A DNA stretch of 64,000 bases from Anaerolinea thermophila UNI-1. Lineage in GTDB: Bacteria; Chloroflexota; Anaerolineae; Anaerolineales; Anaerolineaceae. Shown in pieces: positions 17,030 to 25,152 of this stretch. A program made the translations under genes and the position numbers. The notes beneath the pieces were generated by a model. It was given only the letters and a program-made list of their open reading frames with translations, did no database searches and was not told the DNA's origin. Position 1 is the first letter of the stretch; each line of letters begins with the position of its first letter. Where the stretch lies: NCBI RefSeq assembly GCF_000199675.1, contig NC_014960.1:2170001-2234000 (forward strand). Direction: 5' to 3'.

Positions 17030-17052
17030 TAAATTGGATAGCATTTATCACT

Positions 17053-17589
17053 TTACAGAGGGTGAGGTTTGTCCTTATTTTTGGTTTTCAGAGGTTTTAA
17101 AGAGCCGACTTGCATTTCAACCGGGATATACCGCTGACTTAGAAGTTGAATCAAGACTCTCACCCGTTCTTTGCCCGACAATCGTACATCAAAAATGGCT
17201 TCATATCCGGCAAATGGGCCCTCTTGAATCAGCACCGGTTCGCCCGGCTTCAGGGTTTCCAGAAGTTCTCCCCCAGCCCGATTGACTTCATCCACACGCC
17301 TTCGGATAGCCTCTATCAAATTATCAGGCACAGAAGCGGGCTCATTGGAGAAGGAAACAACGCCGCGAGCGAAGGGTATCCAGCGGATTACAGATAAGCC
17401 CACTTCATCCAAATCTACATGAACAAACAGGTAGCCAGGAAAATACGGACGAATCTTTCTTGCCCGTGGATTGACAGGATTAACCCGGATTTGAGGATAA
17501 AAAACCTCAATTCCACGACTCTGGAATTGTTCACATAAAGCCTGTTCTTTATTGGGTTTACTCTGGATGGCGTACCACTTCTTTGACAT
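17053..17589 (-). CDS. NusG-family transcription elongation factor (specialised paralogue)
   Basis: 178 residues. The NGN domain (KWYAIQSKPNKEQALCEQF, then PYFPGYLFVHVDL) is followed by a KOW motif (LKPGEPVLIQEGPFAGYEAIF). Such proteins bind RNA polymerase and act on pausing or termination. The neighbours (DUF4012 and polysaccharide genes) and the absence of secE or ribosomal genes suggest an RfaH/UpxY/LoaP-like paralogue specific for a long envelope operon, not the housekeeping NusG. It starts 9 bases after the DUF4012 stop, with a weak ribosome-binding site. Confidence 0.85.
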   Translation of the reverse strand: MSKKWYAIQSKPNKEQALCEQFQSRGIEVFYPQIRVNPVNPRARKIRPYFPGYLFVHVDLDEVGLSVIRWIPFARGVVSFSNEPASVPDNLIEAIRRRVDEVNRAGGELLETLKPGEPVLIQEGPFAGYEAIFDVRLSGKERVRVLIQLLSQRYIPVEMQVGSLKPLKTKNKDKPHPL

Positions 17590-17598
17590 GATCGATTC

Positions 17599-19590
17599 TT
17601 ATCGAAACAGTAACTTAAGTTCTTCTATAGACTCAACAATCTCAACCTGCCCAACCCATTCGTTCTTCTCGTTGAGTTTTTTCCAACCATTCTCCATAGG
17701 AAAAACTTTCACTGTTTCAGGAAAGCGGACAATAATTTTCACCAGCAAGGAATGGATGCCTGGTTGTTTCTGAAGACGTAATGAATATAGGTTTCCGTCA
17801 TTACTGGATTGTATCACCGAGGAAGGTAACTCCCATATCAATGAGAATTCTGCACTGGAAGCCACCGGGACCAGAATCATGCCGGAAAACTCTGTCCATG
17901 CAGTATCCTCTGAATGAACTATCACCTCCCCCAAATAAGGCTCTTGGATAAGCAGTTGTTCAGCCGAAATCGCCGGCACCTGCGAAGATATAAGTTGACT
18001 TTCCGCAGGGGTGAGGATACGCCAGTAATTCCAGTAACATCTTTGTCTCAGAGATTCGTAAGTATCCCCATATTCAGCATGATGCTGACAGGGAATCCCT
18101 GGCAGGGCATGGTTCTGGTAATGCACCTGAAGCCTGGCTACAGGACGCTCAGGGTTACTCAAATCAACGGTATAGACTAACGAACGATCCACAAGAGCAT
18201 CGGCTTTGTTGAATCCCATATTGGTGTCCACCAGCATCAAAAAATCACCCTTTCCCGGGTGCACACCGGCATCTAAACCAAGCGATCGAAGCACCTGTTG
18301 AACATTCCCATCATTCAGGAAAATCATGAAATGCCCGGATTGAACATTTTTCAGAAGAACCTGCGCCACTTTCAACCAGGTGCTGGCATCACTTGATTCG
18401 CTGAGTTTGCGTTGAATGGCTTTGGCGAGCAACCCCATAAACTCTTTGCGTTTTCCCCACCAGACATCATCGGTTGTTCCAGAATCCGGCGCCCATGCTT
18501 CCACCATCCACTGCATCACATTGTGAGAGTCTACCTTTTCCTGAGACGGAGGTAATTGGACGGGGCCTAAAGCCTCCAGCAAATTCACGATAAAAACCTG
18601 GTCAAAGGCAACTACCCCATCCATCTTCTCCCCCGTTGATAGCGCATAAAGTTCCAGAGCCTTTTGAGCAGTGGTGGGAAAATCCGGCGACCAGTTGGCA
18701 TCACGAGGCACCCAGTAACCGGCTTTCATGTAATATGCCATGGGCTCAGGCGGAGAGGGATAGACCACATTCGGATTGTCTACCGCGTAAGAATCGGCAA
18801 TATCAAAATCTACAATCTTTCCACCTCTCAATTCCAGTACGCCAATGCCAGAAATAAACCCTCCCGTTGCGCGTAATTCTTCGTTGTTTTGAGCCAGGAT
18901 TAAAAATCGGCGCGGTTGCTCACCACCCAAAATGGATGGAAGCACGGGAAACATTTGCCCTCCGTATTCTGCCATTGAAAGCAAAGCCTCATTTTGCATC
19001 CAGATGGTTCGCCATCTTTCCGGAAACCATTCAGGGTGAATATTTTTACGAATTATAGAGGCTTCCACAAACCATCCGTTTGCTTCTCTGGCTGAGGTGT
19101 TTTTTTCCAAAAGAGAATTAGCCAGTTGAGCAAGCCATGCCGGGGAAGGTACCTGTCCATCCAGAGATTTCAAGGCTGGGGCTATCTCCTGAAGCATTTC
19201 ATCGGCGCCTCGAGAAAGTGCCACGCCATACAATATCAGAGGCTCAATCTGAGAAAGAGGTTTTCCCCATCCTGGAATCCATGTCAGGGCATCCGCCACC
19301 GGAAATACAGGCAACATCCCCCAGTAAATCCCCTCCATGTGATTGCGAGCCTGATGAACAAGAGAAGGAGCCTCGTGAAGAAAATCCGAGGGATTAAGTT
19401 GTTTGGCTTGACGCATGAGTTGGTAAAGCCCGGCCGCATGCCAGAGCAAGATAGAGATCCAAACAACGAGCAGGAAGAGGATACTCGCAAAAAGCCAGAA
19501 ACGCAAAGACTTTCGGTTTGCGCATGAGGATTTTTGAATCGAATCCGAAACGTTCGAAGACGATGATTTATTGCTATAATGAATTATCAC
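17599..19590 (-). CDS. DUF4012-domain membrane-anchored protein
   Basis: About 663 residues from GTG 19590. One N-terminal membrane helix (FWLFASILFLLVVWISILLW) is followed by a large extracytoplasmic part containing the DUF4012 signature QNNEELRATGGFISGIGVLE. DUF4012 proteins occur in Actinobacteria and Chloroflexota near exopolysaccharide genes; the fold is LytR-CpsA-Psr-like in context but the activity is unproved. The start is uncertain: GTG 19590 has GGGTGGTGGACA before it, while ATG 19614 and GTG 19635 are in-frame alternatives that overlap the divergent gene. It is followed closely by the NusG paralogue. Confidence 0.75.
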   Translation of the reverse strand: MIIHYSNKSSSSNVSDSIQKSSCANRKSLRFWLFASILFLLVVWISILLWHAAGLYQLMRQAKQLNPSDFLHEAPSLVHQARNHMEGIYWGMLPVFPVADALTWIPGWGKPLSQIEPLILYGVALSRGADEMLQEIAPALKSLDGQVPSPAWLAQLANSLLEKNTSAREANGWFVEASIIRKNIHPEWFPERWRTIWMQNEALLSMAEYGGQMFPVLPSILGGEQPRRFLILAQNNEELRATGGFISGIGVLELRGGKIVDFDIADSYAVDNPNVVYPSPPEPMAYYMKAGYWVPRDANWSPDFPTTAQKALELYALSTGEKMDGVVAFDQVFIVNLLEALGPVQLPPSQEKVDSHNVMQWMVEAWAPDSGTTDDVWWGKRKEFMGLLAKAIQRKLSESSDASTWLKVAQVLLKNVQSGHFMIFLNDGNVQQVLRSLGLDAGVHPGKGDFLMLVDTNMGFNKADALVDRSLVYTVDLSNPERPVARLQVHYQNHALPGIPCQHHAEYGDTYESLRQRCYWNYWRILTPAESQLISSQVPAISAEQLLIQEPYLGEVIVHSEDTAWTEFSGMILVPVASSAEFSLIWELPSSVIQSSNDGNLYSLRLQKQPGIHSLLVKIIVRFPETVKVFPMENGWKKLNEKNEWVGQVEIVESIEELKLLFR
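19575..19580 (+). promoter_or_regulatory. -10 element for the gene at 19613
   Basis: TATAAT on the plus strand, 32 bases before ATG 19613, which has GGAG as ribosome-binding site. No convincing -35 is seen. It lies within or next to the start region of the divergent DUF4012 gene. Confidence 0.45.
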
Positions 19591-19612
19591 TGTCCACCAC
19601 CCAGGAGCAAAC

Positions 19613-20122
19613 ATGGGGACAAAGTTAAGGCGCACCTTACTGCCAGGGGGTATTCTCGCCTGTCTTTTACTTTCTCTACTATATCATTCTACTTACGCCT
19701 GCGTGATAATGCAAACGGTTCCCACAGCCGCTCCCTCGGTCACACCCTCTGCAGTCAACCCTGTAGCCTCACCAACCCCACCCCTTCCCACTCAGGCAAG
19801 AAATACCCCAACACGAATAAGCTCCACTTTGTCCTCCAATACTCCCACAATACAAGAGAGCAGAGCCACCCAGGTGCAACCGTCTGCATCCTCCCCATCT
19901 CCGATTCCTCCCACAAGTGAAGGTGCTAAAGCAAACGATATCCAAACGCCCATCCCGTCAAACACTTCGCCCGCACCACCTGAAACCCCTGGTATGGTTT
20001 CTGCAACTGAATGGTTGAAGTCTTTGTATTTACTCATTTGCGGACTCAGTGTAATCGGAGGTGGAGTTGTGATTGCGATCATCATCACTCGCCAGAGAAA
20101 GACTCAATCCAATCAGAAATAA
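19613..20122 (+). CDS. Small Ser/Thr/Pro-rich membrane-anchored protein
   Basis: 169 residues, no family recognised. A signal peptide (to about residue 30) is followed by ~90 residues very rich in Thr, Ser and Pro (VPTAAPSVTPSAVNPVASPT), then a C-terminal membrane helix (LYLLICGLSVIGGGVVIAII) and a short basic tail. The layout is that of a surface stalk or cell-wall-spanning spacer, probably O-glycosylated. It starts close to and divergent from DUF4012 and is 26 bases upstream of the glycosidase-like gene, so the two may be co-transcribed. Confidence 0.65.
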   Translation: MGTKLRRTLLPGGILACLLLSLLYHSTYACVIMQTVPTAAPSVTPSAVNPVASPTPPLPTQARNTPTRISSTLSSNTPTIQESRATQVQPSASSPSPIPPTSEGAKANDIQTPIPSNTSPAPPETPGMVSATEWLKSLYLLICGLSVIGGGVVIAIIITRQRKTQSNQK

Positions 20123-20148
20123 AATTGTACTTAAACGGGGGACACACT

Positions 20149-21354
20149 ATGAAAAAGCCAACTCTTTTTTCCACCCTTGTCATTTGTATCTTCCTTGTCT
20201 TATCAGGGACAGTTCAGGCGGTGCCTGCTCAAGCGCAAACAAGCACCACATTGTATTTACCTCTGATTCGCCGTGCGGCTACCACATCCTGCCGTTTTGG
20301 TATTGCAGCCATTCCTGAGAACGCGGGGTATGCCGTTTCACTTGCACAATTCAAAGTAGGCGGATTTGTGGATTGGAACAACAATCCCGGCCGCGTTCTT
20401 CCCGGGGATGTAACTTACCTCCGAGTCATCAGCGTAAGCGATCCGTTCGATGACGTCCAAGTTGCCAATTATGCAGCAAACCTTGCCAGAGCCTACCCGG
20501 GCAGTTACTGGCAAATTGGCAATGAACCGGATACAACGTACCAGGGACATGGAATCTACCAGGACAATGTCACTGCCAGTCAATATGGACATCGCTACTA
20601 TGTCATTGCCACAGCAATTCGGCAGGCTGATCCTACCGCCAAACTGGGGTTTGGCAGTGTTGTTCAACCCACTGCAGTACGTTTCCGCTATCTGGAAATG
20701 GCTCTTGCCAGACTCATTCAGGACAGTGGAAATGCTTCTACAGCATACGGGTTGATTGATTTTCTCAGCATTCACGCATTCATCCTGAACGAGGATGAAG
20801 ACCACAATGATGACGGAATCATCGATAATAAATGGGGCACAGGCGTTCCCAAAGATTACAATGATCCTTATTTGTACTGTATCACCACCAATCCAGATGG
20901 AACATGCAAGACCAAAATCCTCCCGGAAGCCCTTACCCCGGCACAAACCTACGACATTAACCGCTTCAAGTCCCGCATTCAAAATATGCGTCAATGGATG
21001 TACAATAATAATCTAAGAAATAAACCATTGTGGATCACAGAATATGGAAGCCTTCTGCCTCCCATCACCAGGCCAGAAGACAATTTGACCACTTTACCCG
21101 ACTCTGTGACGGCACAATACATGGTGAACACTTTCGATTATTTACGCACAGCCACCAGTACAACCACCGGCCTCCCGGCAGATGGGAATCGTCTGGTGCA
21201 ACGCTGGTTCTGGTATAGTCTCAATGAACATCGCTACTGGTTCGGAGGTTCTCTATACGACCCTGATACTTCTCCCCCACAACTCACTTTGATCGGGCAA
21301 ACGTTTATAAACTACATGGCTCCATTGATGCCAGAGGAAGGATGTTTGCCCTGA
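20149..21354 (+). CDS. Secreted glycoside hydrolase-like TIM-barrel protein
   Basis: 401 residues. The signal peptide ends near AQAQ30. The rest looks like a clan-A (beta/alpha)8 glycosidase: the acid/base candidate E126 in SYWQIGNEPDTTY and the nucleophile candidate E298 in KPLWITEYGSL, 172 residues apart as in GH5/GH39-like barrels. An Asp/Asn-rich insertion at ~213-225 (NEDEDHNDDGIIDN) may bind calcium. The exact family is not clear. ATG 20149 follows GGGGGACACACT; an upstream extension in the same frame lies inside the previous gene. Substrate unknown; the surrounding polysaccharide genes suggest a surface glycan. Confidence 0.75.
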   Translation: MKKPTLFSTLVICIFLVLSGTVQAVPAQAQTSTTLYLPLIRRAATTSCRFGIAAIPENAGYAVSLAQFKVGGFVDWNNNPGRVLPGDVTYLRVISVSDPFDDVQVANYAANLARAYPGSYWQIGNEPDTTYQGHGIYQDNVTASQYGHRYYVIATAIRQADPTAKLGFGSVVQPTAVRFRYLEMALARLIQDSGNASTAYGLIDFLSIHAFILNEDEDHNDDGIIDNKWGTGVPKDYNDPYLYCITTNPDGTCKTKILPEALTPAQTYDINRFKSRIQNMRQWMYNNNLRNKPLWITEYGSLLPPITRPEDNLTTLPDSVTAQYMVNTFDYLRTATSTTTGLPADGNRLVQRWFWYSLNEHRYWFGGSLYDPDTSPPQLTLIGQTFINYMAPLMPEEGCLP

Positions 21355-21371
21355 TCGGAAAGGATTTTTCT

Positions 21372-22520
21372 ATGTCTTCAGGGAAAAAATTCATTGTGTT
21401 GGTGTTGTCTGCTCTTGTGCTTGCTCTGGCATGGATGGGAGGTACATGGACAACAACCCAAGGCGCCACCCAGGGACAAAGCACTCTGCCTACCATCACC
21501 CCTACGCGTGAGCCCCCCGATACCCCTACTCCCACGCGAGTAGGAGCCCCACCCCCCACATTCCCCATTCCTCTCATCTTCATTGTTTCGGTGGTTCCGG
21601 GGGAAAGTGTCACCATCCGGACTGCGAACTTCCCCCCAAATACCGATTTTGATGTGCTGATGAATTACTACGGCACACTGGGAATCGGAGGCGAAAAAGT
21701 TGCCACTGTCAACTCGGGTTCTGGGGGAGTGCTCACCTGGACTTTTAATATCCCTTCTTTCCTGAAAGATGCGGCAAGAATCGCCATTCGCCTGCAAAGC
21801 CAGAGGGGGTACTATTCTTACAACTGGTTCTGGAATAAACCAACCAGTGGCACCGGACAGGCTCCCTCAAAACCGTTTGTGATTCCCACATTCAAGATTA
21901 TTGCTGTCGAACGGGATAAAACGGTGACTATTCAAACTGCCAACTTCCCTGCCAACGATACCTTTGACGTGTTGATGAATTATTATGGCACTCTGGGTAT
22001 TGGCGGAATCAAGGTCGATCAGGTCAATTCGGGCAGCGGAGGAACCCTGACTTTCACCTTCAATATTCCAGAAGCCATGCGCGGGCAAACCAAAATTGCT
22101 ATTCGGCTCCAATCACCAACTTCCGGGTATTATGCCTATAACTGGTTCTGGAATAATTCCACTTCGGAAGCCTCTATCCCGCCCAGTACCCCGCCCGCTG
22201 AGAGTCCTGTTCCATCTCTTCCCCCTGGGGTTATCCCGACTTTTAGAATTCAAAGCGTGGTACGGGATACCAGCGTTACCATCGTAACCAGCAATTTTCC
22301 TCAAAACGATACTTTTGATGTGCTCATGAATAACTACGGGACATTGGGTATCAACGAGGTTAAAGTGGAGACTATTTCCAGTGGCTCAGGCGGCACGTTG
22401 ACTTTGACATTCACCATCCCAGAGAGCATGCGAGGGAAGAGTCGCATCGCCATCCGTTTGCAATCTTCCAAGTCCGGCTATTACGCATATAACTGGTTCT
22501 GGAACAACACCTACCCATAA
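21372..22520 (+). CDS. Secreted protein with three tandem ~90-residue repeats
   Basis: 382 residues: signal peptide (to ~residue 28), a Thr/Pro linker (TPTREPPDTPTPTR), then three homologous beta-rich repeats at about 66-156, 172-262 and 288-380. Each contains VTIxTxNFPxNxxFDVLMN, YGTLGI, SGSGG.LT.TF.IP, IAIRLQS and ends in YYxYNWFWN. The units are joined by Pro/Ser linkers. Repeats 2 and 3 are most alike. The strict conservation of NWFWN suggests a structural or ligand-binding site, but no known domain is recognised. It begins 17 bases after the glycosidase-like gene (GGAAAGG before ATG 21372), so the two are likely co-expressed. Confidence 0.75.
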   Translation: MSSGKKFIVLVLSALVLALAWMGGTWTTTQGATQGQSTLPTITPTREPPDTPTPTRVGAPPPTFPIPLIFIVSVVPGESVTIRTANFPPNTDFDVLMNYYGTLGIGGEKVATVNSGSGGVLTWTFNIPSFLKDAARIAIRLQSQRGYYSYNWFWNKPTSGTGQAPSKPFVIPTFKIIAVERDKTVTIQTANFPANDTFDVLMNYYGTLGIGGIKVDQVNSGSGGTLTFTFNIPEAMRGQTKIAIRLQSPTSGYYAYNWFWNNSTSEASIPPSTPPAESPVPSLPPGVIPTFRIQSVVRDTSVTIVTSNFPQNDTFDVLMNNYGTLGINEVKVETISSGSGGTLTLTFTIPESMRGKSRIAIRLQSSKSGYYAYNWFWNNTYP

Positions 22521-22541
22521 GCCGGTATGGTATTTCTGAGC

Positions 22542-22568
22542 AAAAACGGCGGGTGTCCGCCGTTTTTT
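22542..22568. terminator. Bidirectional terminator
   Basis: AAAACGGCGG-GTGT-CCGCCGTTTT, 10-bp stem with A-tract before and T-tract behind. It lies between the convergent repeat-protein and glycosyltransferase genes and can serve both strands. Confidence 0.9.
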
Positions 22569-22570
22569 GC

Positions 22571-24166
22571 TTAATAAGCCCCTTTTCCCAGAATCACTGC
22601 CGGCAAGGTACGAGCCAGAATGACCATGTCTTTCAACAGAGAATATTTTTCGATATACTCCAACTCTAATTCTAAACGTGAGGATATATCCAGGTCCGCC
22701 CTGCCAGCCACCTGCATGGGACCGGTCATGCCCGGCTTGACAATCAAACGCTGACGTTCCCGATCGGTATAGCGGGCAACAACCGACAATTCTTCAGGAC
22801 GCGGACCTACCAGACTCATCTCCCCTTTCAAGACATTCCAGAATTGAGGCAGTTCATCCAGACTCCACCGGCGTAAAAAGCGCCCAACACGGGTCACACG
22901 GGGGTCATTGGACAGTTTGAAAGCCAATCCGCCATTCGGGCAAAGCGGTTCCAAATTCTGCCTGTATTGCTCTGCGCCTACCACCATCGTGCGCAATTTC
23001 ACCATACGGAAGGGTTTGCCATTTTCTCCTGCCCGCCATTGGATAAAAAACACCGGGCCAGGGCTATCCAACTTAATGGCCAGCGCACTGAGCAAAATTA
23101 CAGGGAGAGAAATCACTCCACCAATGCTTGCGCCAAACAGGTCCATTGCCCGCTTGACAAAGCGCTCTACAGCGCTCAAACCCTTCCTGCGAACCGCGCG
23201 AGGCTTGCTGAAGATTCCCCAAACAATGCCGGCTAACTGTGCAAATGCTCGGGTGGGTATCAGAACAACACTATAGGGAACCAGATATGGATCTTTCTTA
23301 ACCAGAAACATCAGAAAAGGTAAGGCTGTCAACCAGAAAACCACACCAAAACCTGCCATGCCCCAGAGCAATCTCGGGAATACATGGGTTAATGGAGCGC
23401 AAAGAAAGATCAGCCCCAACAGGAAAATTTGCCAGCGCTGAGATGGAAGAGTGTGAGAGTCATGAAATGTCTTCTCCGGGAGCCAGTTAAGCATTACTGC
23501 TTTCCAGTACCCAATCCAGAATTTCCTTTGAAAGTATTCCTGAATGTTTTTATCGTGACTATGCGAAACTATAGCATTTGGTTCAAAGACCAAACGATAC
23601 CCTTTACGCGCCAAACGGAAAGAAAATTCCTGATCTTCTACAGAAGGAACCGGGAAGACCGGATCAAATCCCCCATTCTGTAGAAATACATCCTTACGGT
23701 AAGCAGCAGAATAGGTGTCAATAAAATCGATTTGTTCCAGCGGTTTCATTCTTTCATATTTGTATTCATACTCAATCTGAACAAATCGCGCCACGGGTTT
23801 GGCACTGCTTGTGGAATAAATCCCTTTTACACCAATTACATCCCCATCATTAAAACGACTCAAAAGGGTTTCTAACCACCTTGCATGGGGAACACAATCT
23901 GCATCTGTAAAAACCAGGATCTCCCCACGGGCTTCGCAAGCCCCGCGATTCCTGGCAGCCGCAGGTCCTGCGTTGGTTTGACGGATAACCCTAACCCCAG
24001 CAAAAGTACAGGCAATCTCTGCAGTCTGATCGCTGGAACCATCATCCACGACAATAACCTCATAGTCCTTGAGAAAAGTCAAATTTGTCTGATGGAGCAC
24101 TGCCTCCAAACAGGCAGTCAGGGTATCGGCAGCGTCCTTGGCTGGAATGATGACACTGGCTTTCAT
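22571..24166 (-). CDS. Fusion of GT2 glycosyltransferase and bacterial sugar-phosphate transferase
   Basis: 531 residues. Residues 1-230 are a family-2 glycosyltransferase (VIIPAKDAADTL, D41-D42 in VVDDGSSD, metal-binding D88-x-D90 in FTDADC, and VEDQEFSFRL). Two membrane segments follow at ~247-305. Residues 330-531 are a complete initiating sugar-phosphate transferase of the WcaJ/PglC type (KLDSPGPVFF, KLRTM, DELPQFWNVLKGEMSLVGPRPE, KPGMTGPMQVAGR), which moves a sugar phosphate onto undecaprenyl phosphate. The fusion could start a lipid-linked glycan and add the next sugar. ATG 24166 overlaps the upstream stop (ATGA); ATG 24178 is also possible. Confidence 0.88.
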   Translation of the reverse strand: MKASVIIPAKDAADTLTACLEAVLHQTNLTFLKDYEVIVVDDGSSDQTAEIACTFAGVRVIRQTNAGPAAARNRGACEARGEILVFTDADCVPHARWLETLLSRFNDGDVIGVKGIYSTSSAKPVARFVQIEYEYKYERMKPLEQIDFIDTYSAAYRKDVFLQNGGFDPVFPVPSVEDQEFSFRLARKGYRLVFEPNAIVSHSHDKNIQEYFQRKFWIGYWKAVMLNWLPEKTFHDSHTLPSQRWQIFLLGLIFLCAPLTHVFPRLLWGMAGFGVVFWLTALPFLMFLVKKDPYLVPYSVVLIPTRAFAQLAGIVWGIFSKPRAVRRKGLSAVERFVKRAMDLFGASIGGVISLPVILLSALAIKLDSPGPVFFIQWRAGENGKPFRMVKLRTMVVGAEQYRQNLEPLCPNGGLAFKLSNDPRVTRVGRFLRRWSLDELPQFWNVLKGEMSLVGPRPEELSVVARYTDRERQRLIVKPGMTGPMQVAGRADLDISSRLELELEYIEKYSLLKDMVILARTLPAVILGKGAY

Positions 24167-25152
24167 GGTTTTTTCCATCGTCCCCAGAAAAGGATCAGAG
24201 CCGAGACAACTAAGGGAAACACTGTGACAATACCGTGTAACAAAATGGCGAAAGATAGACTTGGAGCCAATGGAATTTGAAACAGGGACATTCCTAAAAC
24301 CACTGCTCCATGGAATGGACCCACATTTCCCGGAATCAAGGCAGGGATTAATGACACGTAAACAAACACAAGAATTACCCCAGCGATTTTGACGTTCACG
24401 GGCAAAGCCAGAGCCTGCAGGGTAAAAAGATTGGTGAGAATCATGCTTCCCCAAATGAGCATACTGAGGAAAACCGATAGAAATACCAGAAACAGGTGTC
24501 GTTTGGTGAGATTTAAACGCTGTTGCAACCTTCCAATTTCAGGTCCCAAAACCTCCCTGAACGGCTGGGGAATGAATGAGATGCTTTGAAGATTGAAAAA
24601 ACGAATTGCCCAGACCACACCTCCAAGGATCAAGAGAACTAACCCTGCAAGAAACCAGGAATAAACTGGCGGAAACTTTATCCATTCAGAAACCCACGGG
24701 GCAAGTACAAGGGTCAGAAGAGAAAGAAATAACAAATCTTCCCACTTCTCCAAAAGGATGCTGAAGGCACCGGGAAGCATTAATCTTTTATCCTTCACCC
24801 CTAACCAGGAAAGCCGTAGGACTTCCCCTCCACGAAACGGCATGACGATATTGACCGCTTGTCCAACGAAAAAAGGAGCAATCAAGTCTTGAGAGGCTAC
24901 CATATCGCGCTCTCCCCCAACCAGGCGCAGCAAAACACCCCAGCGTAAAATTTTCATCCCCAGGGTGAAGAAAAAACTTAAGACCGATAAAGTTCCCCAT
25001 TTCCAATCTACTGAAGCCAGAATATGAAAAACTGGTTTCCAATCAATCTCCCAAAAACAGAAATACACTACCAGAATAAACGTCCCTCCCTTCGCAATAA
25101 GGGGAAAACATCGTTTTAAAGAGCAGGAATGTTCAGTTACCCTGACACTCAT
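24163..25152 (-). CDS. Flippase-like membrane protein (UPF0104/LPG_synthase_TM)
   Basis: 329 residues with about eight membrane helices. It matches the lysylphosphatidylglycerol-synthase TM/AglD-like family: VGQAVNIVMPFRGGEVLRL, then LEKWEDLL and VSLIPALIPGNVGPFHGAVVLG. Members are thought to move lipids or lipid-linked sugars across the membrane. It overlaps the upstream DUF2723 gene by 20 bp and the downstream fusion transferase by 4 bp, so the three form a tight operon probably for a surface glycan. No Shine-Dalgarno is seen at ATG 25152. Confidence 0.82.
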   Translation of the reverse strand: MSVRVTEHSCSLKRCFPLIAKGGTFILVVYFCFWEIDWKPVFHILASVDWKWGTLSVLSFFFTLGMKILRWGVLLRLVGGERDMVASQDLIAPFFVGQAVNIVMPFRGGEVLRLSWLGVKDKRLMLPGAFSILLEKWEDLLFLSLLTLVLAPWVSEWIKFPPVYSWFLAGLVLLILGGVVWAIRFFNLQSISFIPQPFREVLGPEIGRLQQRLNLTKRHLFLVFLSVFLSMLIWGSMILTNLFTLQALALPVNVKIAGVILVFVYVSLIPALIPGNVGPFHGAVVLGMSLFQIPLAPSLSFAILLHGIVTVFPLVVSALILFWGRWKKP

